The position numbers and the translations under genes are program-made. A DNA stretch of 64,000 bases from JBDTVS01 sp040007095 (GTDB taxonomy: Bacteria > Acidobacteriota > Vicinamibacteria > Vicinamibacterales > CAVVIG01): contig JBDTVS010000070.1 of the NCBI GenBank assembly GCA_040007095.1, positions 10,679 through 74,678 on the forward strand. Direction: 5' to 3'. A model generated the notes under the pieces. It saw only the letters and a list, made by a program, of their open reading frames with translations. It was not told the DNA's origin and made no database searches. This document shows, piece after piece, positions 26,005-37,897 of this stretch. The number at the start of each line of letters is the position of its first letter. Position 1 is the stretch's first letter.

Positions 26005-26523
26005 ATGGAAGTCCAAGAGCTGTCCGAGGCAACCGAGCACGCGTACGGCCAGACTGGACGCACGGTTGGCTTGACGATGGCGGTGGTGGCGGCGCTGCTG
26101 GCGAGCGTGACGCTGATGGGTCACCGGCTCCACACGGAAGAGACGGTGCAGCAGACCAAGGCGGCCGACGGCTGGGCGTTCTTCCAGGCCAAGAACAACC
26201 GCTCCCATATGTACGCGGCCGATGCGAAGCTGGCGGAGCTGATAGGACCCCAGGGCGCAAGTGTCGCCAAGGAGTGGCGCCTGAAGGCCGAAGAAGAAAA
26301 GCGGGAGGCGGACGGCGTCCGTGTGGAAAACGAAAAACTGGACGAGGACACCCACGCCATCGCCCGTCGCGCCACATTCTTCGACGCCTCTGAGATTTGC
26401 CTGGAGATCGCCATCGTGCTCTGCTCGATTGCGCTGCTGACGGGAAGTCAGATCTTCTGGAAGATCTCCTTCGCCGGAACCGCCATCGGCATGGTGGTTG
26501 CCGTCATCGGATTCCTGCGCTGA
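26005..26523 (+). CDS. DUF4337 family membrane protein
   Basis: A 172-residue protein with a TM segment at about 23-41 (VGLTMAVVAALLASVTLMG), a charged, partly coiled-coil periplasmic or cytosolic middle (EEEKREADGVRVENEKLDED) and two C-terminal TM segments. The arrangement and the KAADGWAFFQAKNNR segment match DUF4337. Function is unknown. Divergent from a LysR regulator. Confidence 0.85.
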   Translation: MEVQELSEATEHAYGQTGRTVGLTMAVVAALLASVTLMGHRLHTEETVQQTKAADGWAFFQAKNNRSHMYAADAKLAELIGPQGASVAKEWRLKAEEEKREADGVRVENEKLDEDTHAIARRATFFDASEICLEIAIVLCSIALLTGSQIFWKISFAGTAIGMVVAVIGFLR

Positions 26524-26633
26524 GGGCCCCCTCACCCCCTCACCCCCTCACTCCATCACCTCATCTCCCCTGGCCCAGCCACCCATTCCTTCACCCCGTC
26601 TCACCTGATCGAGAGAGCTTCGCGCATCGGCGC

Positions 26634-26672
26634 CAGGAAACTTCTCGGTCATCTCGGTGACCTCGGTGGTTG
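26634..26672. repeat. 9-bp-periodic element, right half, CCGAG type
   Basis: CAGGAAACTTCTCGGTCATC, then TCGGTGACCTCGGTGGTTG. This equals the right half of the fuller element at 42191-42274. Upstream (26526-26550) is a short CTCACCCC microsatellite. It lies between DUF4337 and the symporter gene. Confidence 0.65.
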
Positions 26673-26756
26673 ACGTTGAACTGAGACACGACTGAGCTTC
26701 GAGAGCGTGGCGGCACGCGGCAACAGATAAGATATGGTCGCCAGAGGTACAGCGAT

Positions 26757-28052
26757 ATGCGGACACGAGCCCTGTTCAAGAGCCTTTACGTCCAGGTCCT
26801 CCTCGGCATCGCCGCGGGCGTGCTGCTCGGCTTCATTGCGCCTGAGAAGGGGGCGGCCATGCGGCCGCTGGGCGACGGGTTCATCAAGCTCGTGAAGATG
26901 CTGATCGCCCCGATCGTCTTTTCGACGGTGGTGGTAGGCATCGCGCACATGGGTGCGATGAAGGAAGTCGGGCGCATCGGGTTGCGGGCGATTCTCTATT
27001 TCGAGGTCATGTCGACGCTCGCCCTCGTCATCGGCATGGTCGTCGTCAATGTCCTGCAGCCCGGACGCGGCATCACGCTCGATCCGGCGACGCTCGACAT
27101 GAAGACGGTCGCCAGCTATGCATCCGCGTCAAAGGGCCTGACGACCGTCGATTTCATTCTCAACATCATCCCCAACACTGTGGTCGACGCCTTCGCGCGC
27201 GGCGAAATTCTCCAGGTCCTGCTCTTCTCCGTGCTCTTCGGGCTGGCCGCGCTGTCGCTCGGAAAAAGCGTCGCGCCGCTGGTCGCCGTCCTGGACCAGG
27301 CCGGTCGTGCGCTGTTCGGCATCGTCGGCATCGTGATGCGCCTTGCGCCAATCGGCGCCTTCGGCGCGATGGCCTTCACGGTGGGGCGTTACGGCGTGGG
27401 CACCCTGGTCTCGCTCGGTCAGCTGATGCTCGCGATGTACCTGACCTGCCTGTTTTTCGTGTTTGTGGTGCTCGGCGGCATTGCGCGCGCCACCGGCTTC
27501 AGCCTGATCAGATTCCTGAAGTACATCAGCGAAGAGATCCTGATCGTGCTCGGCACCTCCTCGTCGGAGTCGGCGTTGCCGAAGATCATGCAGAAGCTCG
27601 AGCGCATCGGCTGCCCCAAGCCGATCGTGGGGCTGGTCGTGCCGACGGGCTATTCGTTCAATCTGGATGGCACATCCATCTACATGACGATGGCGGCGCT
27701 GTTCGTCGCTCAGGCGAGCGGCGTGCAATTGTCGCTGGGCGAACAGTTGTCGTTGCTCGCGGTCCTGATGCTGACCTCGAAGGGCGCGGCGGCAGTGACC
27801 GGTGCCGGGTTCGTGACCCTCGCCGCCACGCTGTCGGCGTTTCCCAACATTCCCGTCGCGGGACTGGCGCTGCTGCTCGGCGTGGACCGGTTCATGTCCG
27901 AAGCACGCTCGATCACGAACCTGATCGGCAACGCGGTGGCCACGATGGTCATCGCGCGCTGGGATGGCTCGCTCGACCTGGTGCGGGTCAGGCGCGTACT
28001 CGCACACGGCGTACCCGAGTTGCACGACGAGCGGCTCGACACCGTGGCGTAA
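26757..28052 (+). CDS. Dicarboxylate/amino acid:cation symporter (DctA/GltP family)
   Basis: A 431-residue, eight-TM SLC1-type transporter. Diagnostic segments are the serine-rich hairpin 1 (LGTSSSESALPKIM, about residue 265), the TM7 region VVPTGYSFNLDGTSIYMTMAALF, and the hairpin 2/TM8 end DRFMSEARSITNLIGNAVATMVIARW. The NLDGT and RSxTNxxGN motifs bind cations and the substrate carboxylates. It takes up C4-dicarboxylates or acidic amino acids with Na+ or H+. AGAGG precedes the ATG. A LysR gene lies 1 kb upstream and may control it. Confidence 0.93.
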   Translation: MRTRALFKSLYVQVLLGIAAGVLLGFIAPEKGAAMRPLGDGFIKLVKMLIAPIVFSTVVVGIAHMGAMKEVGRIGLRAILYFEVMSTLALVIGMVVVNVLQPGRGITLDPATLDMKTVASYASASKGLTTVDFILNIIPNTVVDAFARGEILQVLLFSVLFGLAALSLGKSVAPLVAVLDQAGRALFGIVGIVMRLAPIGAFGAMAFTVGRYGVGTLVSLGQLMLAMYLTCLFFVFVVLGGIARATGFSLIRFLKYISEEILIVLGTSSSESALPKIMQKLERIGCPKPIVGLVVPTGYSFNLDGTSIYMTMAALFVAQASGVQLSLGEQLSLLAVLMLTSKGAAAVTGAGFVTLAATLSAFPNIPVAGLALLLGVDRFMSEARSITNLIGNAVATMVIARWDGSLDLVRVRRVLAHGVPELHDERLDTVA

Positions 28053-28108
28053 GGACCCGTAGATGAATCCTCGAGACCAGATTAGGCTCTCTAGCCGGAC
28101 GTGCCACG

Positions 28109-29584
28109 TTACGCTGAACGAGCGGGTTCTACAGCGGATGTCGTGTTTGACGGGGCCAGGGCGAGGTGCACGACGGCCGACGCGCCGAACCCCACGAACC
28201 AGGCGTAGTCGTACAGCGGCTTGAGCGCCGGCACCACGAGGCCGATCCACGCGCATGCGCAGCCGATCGCCGTCGCGGCCAGGGCGCGCCAGTTCCAGCC
28301 GCGATACACGCCGTTCGCCAGGTACAGATCCTCCAGACTCAGCTCGCGCTGCCGCGCAATCCAATAGTCCACGATCAGCACACCGGCAATCGACCCCAGC
28401 CCACCTGAATAGCCCAGCAGCCAGGTGTAGATGTAGCCCGATGCGTCCGCGAGCAACCGCCAGGGTTGAATGGCAATGCCCAGAAGGCCGGTGATCAGGC
28501 CGCCGGTCTTGAAGCTGACATACCTCGGGAACGCGTTCGCAAAGTCGTTCGCCGGTGAGACCACGTTCGCGGCGATATTCACCGCGAGCGTGGCCACGAC
28601 GACGGTGAACATCGAGACCGCCACGACGACCGGCGAGGTGAAGCGACCCACGAGTTGCACCGGATCCCAAATCGATTCGCCGTAGATAATCGCCGTCGCG
28701 CTCGTGATCATCACGCCCATCGCCGCAAACAGCGACATCGTCGTCGGCAGCGCGACGACCTGCCCGATCATCTGCTCGCGTTGGCTGCGGCCGAACCGGG
28801 TGAAGTCTGGCATGTTGAGCGAAAGCGTGGCCCAGTACCCGATCATCGCGGTCAGCGACGGCACGAACACCGGGAGGAATTCGCCGAGGGTGTGGAACTT
28901 GCCAGGCTGCGCAAGCAGCGGCCCGAAGCCATTCGCTTTCGAGACGGCCCACCACAACAGCGCGCCGGTCATGACGAGCACAAACGGCGCAGCCCAATTC
29001 TCCACCGCGCGCAGCAGGTCCATGCCGCGATAAATAACGAAGACGTTCAATCCCCAGAACAAGAGGAACGACACCCACTCGGTCGTCGTGTGACCCGCGA
29101 ATCCCGACCCGAGCAGGGTCGGCCAACCCGGCACGATGATCTTGAACATCGTCTGCAGCGCTTCCCCGCCGATCCAGGCTTGAATGCCAAACCAGCCGCA
29201 GGCGACGAGCGCGCGCATCAGCGCGGGCACGTTGGACCCGAGCGTGCCGTATGCGGCGCGCGCAAACACCGGGAACGGGATGCCGTACTTCGTGCCCGGG
29301 TGTGAGTTCAACAGGATCGGAATGAGGACGATGGTGTTGCCGAGGAGGATGGTGACGAGCGCTTGAGACCAGTTCATGCCCGCGGTCATCAACCCCGACG
29401 CGAGCATGTAAGTGGGGATGCAGTGCGCCATACTGACCCACAACGCGGCGTAGTTGTAGGTCGTCCAGGTGCGTTCGGAGAGCGGCACCGGTGCGAGGTC
29501 GCGGTTGTAGAGCGCGCTGGCCTCGATCCTGGCCGTGTCGACTAACTCAACGCGCCCATCTGCCAGTCGGCGCTCGTTGGCCAT
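28109..29584 (-). CDS. NCS1-family nucleobase/hydantoin:cation symporter
   Basis: A 491-residue protein with twelve TM helices. The N-terminal NRDLAPVPLSERTWTTYNYAALWVSM and the HPGTKYGIPFPVFARAAYG segment in TM3 are typical of Mhp1-like transporters of the NCS1 family (uracil, allantoin, hydantoin, cytosine). ATG 29584 is chosen over TTG 29596 because a perfect TATAAT lies at 29599-29604, so transcription would start after the TTG. The substrate is not certain and no catabolic gene for nucleobases is adjacent. Converges with the DctA-like gene. Confidence 0.92.
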   Translation of the reverse strand: MANERRLADGRVELVDTARIEASALYNRDLAPVPLSERTWTTYNYAALWVSMAHCIPTYMLASGLMTAGMNWSQALVTILLGNTIVLIPILLNSHPGTKYGIPFPVFARAAYGTLGSNVPALMRALVACGWFGIQAWIGGEALQTMFKIIVPGWPTLLGSGFAGHTTTEWVSFLLFWGLNVFVIYRGMDLLRAVENWAAPFVLVMTGALLWWAVSKANGFGPLLAQPGKFHTLGEFLPVFVPSLTAMIGYWATLSLNMPDFTRFGRSQREQMIGQVVALPTTMSLFAAMGVMITSATAIIYGESIWDPVQLVGRFTSPVVVAVSMFTVVVATLAVNIAANVVSPANDFANAFPRYVSFKTGGLITGLLGIAIQPWRLLADASGYIYTWLLGYSGGLGSIAGVLIVDYWIARQRELSLEDLYLANGVYRGWNWRALAATAIGCACAWIGLVVPALKPLYDYAWFVGFGASAVVHLALAPSNTTSAVEPARSA

Positions 29585-29598
29585 GATGATGTCCAAGA

Positions 29599-29604
29599 AT
29601 TATA
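29599..29604 (-). promoter_or_regulatory. -10 element for the NCS1 permease gene
   Basis: Perfect TATAAT on the minus strand, 14 bases before ATG 29584, predicting a leader of about 8 bases. No good -35 is visible. Confidence 0.45.
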
Positions 29605-29691
29605 CGCGCGGCTCACTTACCGAATGGATCGACCAAGCTGAACGAGCGCTGGCCGGACTACACTAGGCTGAGGATTTCACCTCCGGGAACG

Positions 29692-29722
29692 GCTTTGTGA
29701 GCTTTGTGCCCTTGGTGATTCG
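29692..29722. repeat. Short 9-bp-periodic element, CAAAG type
   Basis: GCTTTGTGAGCTTTGTGCCC followed by TTGGTGATTCG: three 9-10-bp units of the reverse orientation. Located between divergent NCS1 and Sco genes. Confidence 0.5.
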
Positions 29723-29746
29723 CTACAACGCTTTGGAGATTGCTCT

Positions 29747-30658
29747 ATGTTCTGGGAGGCGCGACGATCAATGAATGCGCGCAGGCTCGGTGGCAATTCT
29801 CTTCGGCTGATCCTCGTTATAGCGGCCGCGCTACTGGCGGCGGCGGGCAGCGCGGCCGAACGGCACGCCATGCGAGGCATGGTGATCAGCGTGGATCCGT
29901 CCGGCAAGCGCTTCGAGGTCTCTCACGACAGCGTGGCCGGTGTCATGGCCGCCATGACGATGTCGTTCGACGTCCGGGACGCGAGCGAACTGAAGGGTCT
30001 CGCGCCGGGCACGATGGTGGAGTTTACGCTGCTGCTGGATGGGCAGGCCGCTCGCGCGGAGCAGGTTCGGATTCGTCCCTACGAGAGCGTCGAGCAGGAC
30101 CCGCTGGCGGCCCGGCGGTTGAAGCTGCTGAAGAACCTGATCGGATCACCGGCAAAGACCCTGGCCGTCGGCGAACCGGTTCCGGACTTCACGTTGACCG
30201 ATCAGGCGCGCCATCCGGTTTCGCTGTCGCAGTTGCGCGGCGCGGTGGTCGCCGTCAATTTCATTTACACGAGTTGCGCCCTGCCCCAGTTCTGTTTTCG
30301 CACCGCCAGTCAGTTCGGGGCGCTTCAGAAGCGATTCAAAGACCAACTCGGAAAGGACGTGGTCTTTCTCACGGTGACATTCGACCCGGTCCGCGATCAG
30401 CCCGAGAAGCTGGCGGAGTATGCCAGCCAATGGAAGCCGGACCCCACTGCGTGGCACTTCCTCACCGGCGCCGCGGCGGATATCCAACGGGTCTGCGGTC
30501 TCTTCGGCCTGGACTTCTTTCCAGACGAAGGCCTGATCAACCACTCCTCACGCACCGCCATCATCGACCGGCGCGGGCGTCTCGTGGCCAACATCGAAGG
30601 CAATCAGTTCACCATCGCCCAGCTTGGCGATCTCCTGGACGCGGCACGGCGGCGGTAG
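29747..30658 (+). CDS. Fusion of CusF-like copper-binding domain and SCO1/SenC domain
   Basis: A 303-residue exported protein. After a signal segment (LRLILVIAAALLAAAGSAA) comes a small domain (about 40-110: RGMVISVDPSGKRFEVSHD, VMAAMTMSFDV) with the MTM methionines typical of CusF/CopB-type copper-binding domains. The C-terminal thioredoxin-like SCO1/SenC domain (about 145-300) has the cysteine pair in TSCALPQFCFR (CPLPDFC-type variant) and a later His in INHSSRTAIID. SCO proteins deliver copper to cytochrome oxidase CuA or act as thiol reductases. The fusion suggests that both copper capture and transfer are on one chain. No oxidase genes are nearby. A second start at ATG 29771 (after GGGAGG) is equally possible. 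Confidence 0.85.
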   Translation: MFWEARRSMNARRLGGNSLRLILVIAAALLAAAGSAAERHAMRGMVISVDPSGKRFEVSHDSVAGVMAAMTMSFDVRDASELKGLAPGTMVEFTLLLDGQAARAEQVRIRPYESVEQDPLAARRLKLLKNLIGSPAKTLAVGEPVPDFTLTDQARHPVSLSQLRGAVVAVNFIYTSCALPQFCFRTASQFGALQKRFKDQLGKDVVFLTVTFDPVRDQPEKLAEYASQWKPDPTAWHFLTGAAADIQRVCGLFGLDFFPDEGLINHSSRTAIIDRRGRLVANIEGNQFTIAQLGDLLDAARRR

Positions 30659-30670
30659 CGGGTCAGGCTC

Positions 30671-30747
30671 AACCACCGAGGTCACCGAGATCACCGAGAA
30701 GAATCCTGATGTTCTACTTCGGTGCACTCGGCTGTGCTCGGTGGTGA
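30671..30747. repeat. 9-bp-periodic hairpin element, CCGAG type (inverted copy)
   Basis: Begins AACCACCGAGGTCACCGAGA and ends TGCTCGGTGGT. Its reverse complement aligns along the full length with 42191-42274, including the central CGAAGTAGAnCATCAGGATT core, but lacks one 9-bp ACGAGTGCA unit. It lies between the Sco gene and clpS. Confidence 0.8.
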
Positions 30748-30817
30748 AACGACAACCTGATATACGACTCCCCGAAGTGCGAAGTGAGAAGCGCCGAAGA
30801 ATGCGATACGCTTTCTT

Positions 30818-31132
30818 GTGGCTGACCGGCAGGATCAGACGGAAGGAGCCGTCAAGGAACGGACGGACGTCAAGAAGCAGGATCCGACCCTCTACAAGGT
30901 GGTCCTGCTCAACGACGACTACACGCCGATGGATTTTGTCGTGCACGTGCTCGAGTCGTTGTTCCAGAAATCACCGGCCGAATCGTTTCGGATCATGATG
31001 CAGGTGCATGTGAACGGTCGCGGAATCGCGGGGATTTATCCCTGGGAGGTCGCCGAAACGAAGGCCGACAAGGTGGCGTCCCTCGCCAACGAGGCAGGTC
31101 ATCCGTTAAGGGCCACGATCGAGGAGGCTTGA
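30818..31132 (+). CDS. clpS: ATP-dependent Clp protease adaptor ClpS
   Basis: A 104-residue protein from GTG 30818. The conserved core YKVVLLNDDYTPMDFVVHVL and the later MMQVHVNGRGIAGIYPWEVAETKADKV region are the N-degron-binding fold of ClpS. The NDD and His residues bind the N-terminal amino group of substrates. It has a slightly long charged N-terminal tail, which engages ClpA. It directly precedes clpA (77 bp), the usual arrangement, and targets N-end-rule substrates to ClpAP. Confidence 0.97.
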   Translation: MADRQDQTEGAVKERTDVKKQDPTLYKVVLLNDDYTPMDFVVHVLESLFQKSPAESFRIMMQVHVNGRGIAGIYPWEVAETKADKVASLANEAGHPLRATIEEA

Positions 31133-31209
31133 CGGGCTATTGAAGTAACCTTGATCAGACACGAAGCGCGGGCAGACCTCGGTCGCGCAATTAAGCAGGC
31201 AGGCCACTA

Positions 31210-33552
<2,343 letters not shown>

Positions 33553-33599
33553 GCGGCCGGACAGTGCCGGGCATGGGCGATCCGAAGCCTGAACGGGGC

Positions 33600-33629
33600 G
33601 AAGCCTGAAGTGTCACGGCTTCAGGCTTC
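33600..33629. terminator. Bidirectional hairpin between clpA and a convergent gene
   Basis: GAAGCCTGAAG pairs perfectly with CTTCAGGCTTC (11 bp) across an 8-base loop. A second GAAGCCTGAA copy lies at 33583-33592. There is no long T-run, so it may be a terminator or a processing/stability element for both converging transcripts. Confidence 0.55.
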
Positions 33630-33644
33630 TGGCCTCAGACAGCG

Positions 33645-33902
33645 TCAGGCGTCAGTCTTGACGTCGTCCTTGCTCTTCAGCTGCGCGTCGTGTTCGACCA
33701 TGAACGCGCGGATCTCATCGGCCATCGCGAGCAGTTTGGTCCACTGCTCCTTGTAGAGCGTCACCGGGAAGCGCCCGAGACCATAGACCGAGACGCCGCC
33801 CTTTTCGCTGACCTTGAGACCGGTGCTGCGTGCACGGCTCTTAAGGCGCTCGTTTTCGGCCTTCAGCCGCTCGAGCTCGGCCTTCAGATCTTCGTCAGAC
33901 AT
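33645..33902 (-). CDS. Small coiled-coil protein with KGGVSVYGLGRFPVTLY motif, uncharacterised
   Basis: An 85-residue protein. Residues 1-24 form a Leu-zipper-like coiled coil (LKAELERLKAENERLK), followed by a conserved-looking block KGGVSVYGLGRFPVTLYKEQ that I recognise as recurring in small hypothetical proteins of many phyla. A helical acidic end follows. Function is unknown; a dimeric cytosolic protein is likely. Its ATG directly follows the TAA of an 18-codon Lys-rich ORF (TAAATG), so the two are translationally coupled. Converges with clpA. Confidence 0.8.
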   Translation of the reverse strand: MSDEDLKAELERLKAENERLKSRARSTGLKVSEKGGVSVYGLGRFPVTLYKEQWTKLLAMADEIRAFMVEHDAQLKSKDDVKTDA

Positions 33903-33959
33903 TTAACGCTTCTTCTTGGGTTTCTTCGTTTCCTTCTTCATCGCTGTGCCCTTGGACAT
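33903..33959 (-). CDS. 18-residue Lys-rich micro-ORF, coupled to the coiled-coil gene
   Basis: ATG at 33959 has a perfect AGGAGG (33965-33970) five bases upstream, the best ribosome-binding site in the window. It encodes MSKGTAMKKETKKPKKKR and stops with TAA immediately before the ATG of the 85-residue protein. Ten of the eighteen residues are basic, so it could bind nucleic acid or ribosomes. It may also act as a leader peptide controlling the downstream gene. The strength of the Shine-Dalgarno and the direct abutment make translation very likely; function is unknown. Confidence 0.65.
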   Translation of the reverse strand: MSKGTAMKKETKKPKKKR

Positions 33960-34075
33960 CGCTGCCTCCTTTTTGCATGCCGGCGGATTGGCCGGGTCGA
34001 CCTGATGATAGTACGGTTTGCGGTAGAATAGTGCCTTCCCCTTCGTAATTTTTCAAGACAGTCGGACACAGTCCT

Positions 34076-35674
<1,599 letters not shown>

Positions 35675-35680
35675 CGCGAC

Positions 35681-36553
35681 TCATCCGACCGGGTCGGTGA
35701 AGCGCCGCTCGAGATCGTCGAGCTCGCCCTTGCGGGTCACCCGGCCGCGTTCCTCCATCGTGATCATCTGATCGAGAATCGCGCGCGTGTCTCCAACGGC
35801 GTGCAGGTGAGCAAGGCTCGCCTGGATGGCCTTCACGCTCGAGCGCAGGACCAGGTTGGCGTAGATCACTATTTGAAAGCCCATCAGCTTCAGGTCAACC
35901 GCCGGCACGAGCGGCGTGCGGCCGCCCTCGACCATGTTCGCGACCTTCACTCCGGGAACCGCGCGGCCGATTTCTGCGAGCTCCTCAATCGTGCGCGGCG
36001 CCTCGACGAACAGCGCCTCGGCGCCGGCCTCGTGATACGCTCGCGCGCGGCGCAGCGCCTCGTCGAATCCGGCGACGGCGATCGCGTCGGTCCTCGCGAT
36101 GATCACGAGATCGCTGGCGCCGCGAGCCTCGACGGCCGCCCGAATCTTCAGCACCGCCTCGTCGAAGGCAATCAGCTGTTTGCCCTCGAAGTGACCGCAC
36201 TTCTTGGGGATGATCTGATCCTCGATCTGTACCGCGGCAGCGCCCGCGCCAATGAACTCCTGCACGGTCCGGTGCAGGTTGACCGCGTTGCCGTAGCCGG
36301 TATCGATGTCGCAGATCACCGGCACAGCCACCGCCGCCGTCATCCTGCGCACCTGCTCGAGCATCTCGGTCATCGTCACGAGACCGACGTCGGCGAGCGC
36401 GAGCTGGCTGTTCGAAATGCCGGCGCCGGTCGCATACACGACTGGGAATCCGGCGAGCTCGACCAGGCGTGCGGTCAGCCCGTCGTAGGCACCCGGCGCG
36501 ATGATCAGCGCCTCTCCAGCGAACAGTCCTCTCAGGTTTGCGGCCTTCGACAT
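35681..36553 (-). CDS. Isocitrate lyase / PEP mutase superfamily C-C lyase (methylisocitrate- or dimethylmalate-lyase-like)
   Basis: A 290-residue TIM-barrel protein. ICDIDTGYGNAVN supplies the Mg-binding aspartates, IEDQIIPKKCGHFEGK carries the KKCGH loop with the catalytic Cys of true lyases (mutases lack it), and VIIARTDAIAV follows. Such enzymes cleave methylisocitrate, dimethylmalate or related 2-hydroxy diacids into two smaller acids. It lies downstream of the liv ABC genes on the same strand. That context, with PrpF- and PrpD-like genes nearby, fits carboxylate catabolism. The precise substrate cannot be told, and PrpC is absent, so a standard methylcitrate cycle is not encoded here. 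Confidence 0.9.
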   Translation of the reverse strand: MSKAANLRGLFAGEALIIAPGAYDGLTARLVELAGFPVVYATGAGISNSQLALADVGLVTMTEMLEQVRRMTAAVAVPVICDIDTGYGNAVNLHRTVQEFIGAGAAAVQIEDQIIPKKCGHFEGKQLIAFDEAVLKIRAAVEARGASDLVIIARTDAIAVAGFDEALRRARAYHEAGAEALFVEAPRTIEELAEIGRAVPGVKVANMVEGGRTPLVPAVDLKLMGFQIVIYANLVLRSSVKAIQASLAHLHAVGDTRAILDQMITMEERGRVTRKGELDDLERRFTDPVG

Positions 36554-36589
36554 TCGTCACAACCCTCCATCGATCGAGCCAAATTTCAC

Positions 36590-36690
36590 GACCGCGAACA
36601 CCAAGGACGTGCCAGGAAATAACTGCGCCACTCACTCATTTCCTGACGAGCCCTAACGCCTTGCGAACCACAAAGCTCACAACACGAAGC
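36590..36690. repeat. Degenerate 9-bp-periodic element, CAAAG type, with shared 21-bp block
   Basis: CGCGAACACCAAGGACGTGC at the left and GAACCACAAAGCTCACAACA at the right flank a central ATTTCCTGACGAGCCCTAACG block (36638-36658). That block recurs near 63297. Located between the lyase and livF, within the presumed operon. Confidence 0.55.
36638..36658. repeat. Short dispersed block ATTTCCTGACGAGCCCTAACG
   Basis: Seventeen identical bases followed by one mismatch and ACG are also found at 63297-63317, 26 kb away in another non-coding gap. Confidence 0.55.
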
Positions 36691-36799
36691 CGCCGGAGCC
36701 AAAAACGGGAACAACAGCTCGCTGCAGAGAGCGCGAGTCGGCCTTGCACTCATTCTTGCGTTGCCCAGGTTGGCCGGTGAGAGACGTGCCGTCGCGGAT

Positions 36800-36985
36800 T
36801 CTGAGCCCAGCCCACCTGCCCGACCCGCCCCACCGGCCCGCCGACCGCCCTGCCCGACCCGCCTGACGAACCCATCTGCCCACCCGTCTGCTCTGCCCGA
36901 CCTGTTCCACCAGCCCATCGACCCGAGCGACCCGGCCACCCAACTTTCCAACCTGCCGGCCCGACCCGCCCTACCTGCCCGGTGA
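36800..36985. repeat. C-rich imperfect tandem repeat (CTGCCCGACCCGCC-like)
   Basis: A run of loosely repeated CTGCCCGACC / CGCCCCACCGG units with irregular 9-12-bp spacing, ending about 15 bp inside the livF 3' end. A smaller similar patch lies at 5022-5050. It is low-complexity sequence, not a gene; open frames crossing it are compositional artefacts. Confidence 0.6.
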
Positions 36986-37714
36986 CCCTGCCAGCGTTCC
37001 AAGATACGCCTGCTGCAGCTGGGGCGACCCTCGCAGCTCCGCCGAGGTGCCCGACAGGACAAGCTGACCACGCGCAAGCACGTACGCCCGTGTGGCAAGT
37101 CCCAGCGCAACGTTCACATTCTGCTCGACCAGCACGCCACCGATGCCGAAGTCACGGCTGATGCGGCGGATGGCCGCGAGGATTGTTTCGACGAGGAGCG
37201 GCGCGAGCCCGAGCGAGGGTTCGTCGAAGAGCATGAAATCCGGCCTGGCCATCAAGGCTCGCCCGATCGCGAGCATCTGCTGCTCGCCGCCAGAGAGGGT
37301 GCCCGCCAGCTGCGGCTGGCGCGCCTTCAGTCGCGGGAACAACTGAAACACGTCGTTCATGCGCGTCGGCGCCTCGCTGCGCGGACGCGTCACGCCGCCG
37401 ACCTCGAGGTTCTCCCGCACGGTCATTCGCGAAAACACGCGCCGACCCTCGGGCACGAGCGCCACGCCGCGCCGGGCCGCCGTGTGCGCCGGTTGTCCGG
37501 TCACGTTCTCACCGTTGACGATGATCGCGCCGCGGACCGGCACGACCATGCCCATGATGGCTTTGAGAGTCGTGCTCTTGCCGGCGCCGTTGGCTCCGAC
37601 CAGCGCGACGATCTCGCCTTGCCCCACGACAAGGTTGAGATTGCTGACGCCCGCGATCTCGCCGTACCTGACCGAGAGATCGCGCACCTCGATCTGTTTG
37701 GCGGCCGGTTGCAT
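36971..37714 (-). CDS. livF: Branched-chain-type ABC importer ATP-binding protein LivF
   Basis: A 247-residue ATPase from ATG 37714 (the frame extends 46 codons upstream with an unlikely Arg-rich leader). It has Walker A GANGAGKST, signature LSGGEQQML, Walker B FMLFDEPSLGLAP, and the LivF-type VPEGRRVFSRMTVREN segment. The C-terminus is coded in a C-rich tandem-repeat tract (residues near TLAGSPGR). It pairs with LivG. A 183-bp gap, larger than usual, separates it from livG. Confidence 0.92.
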   Translation of the reverse strand: MQPAAKQIEVRDLSVRYGEIAGVSNLNLVVGQGEIVALVGANGAGKSTTLKAIMGMVVPVRGAIIVNGENVTGQPAHTAARRGVALVPEGRRVFSRMTVRENLEVGGVTRPRSEAPTRMNDVFQLFPRLKARQPQLAGTLSGGEQQMLAIGRALMARPDFMLFDEPSLGLAPLLVETILAAIRRISRDFGIGGVLVEQNVNVALGLATRAYVLARGQLVLSGTSAELRGSPQLQQAYLGTLAGSPGR

Positions 37715-37897
37715 GACGGTCACGCGTTGACTCCCGCGAGGCGGCCCCGCTCGCTGTCGGCGGCGATCGACGCGAAACCGGAGGGCGCGCCGTGAGACTG
37801 GCCACGGACCGACGGGATCGGTATGTTCCCCGCAGCGTCTACAAGGCCGCACGGGAGCGTATCGCCCAGCTGAGATCGTGGCGGTGCACTGCGGTAC

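Noticed and set aside
27129..29441. 770-codon minus-strand frame
   Set aside because: Spans the antisense of the DctA-like gene and an alternate frame of the NCS1 gene.
36586..37110. Gly/Arg-rich open frame across the gap
   Set aside because: Product of the C-rich tandem repeat and a repeat element, not a gene.
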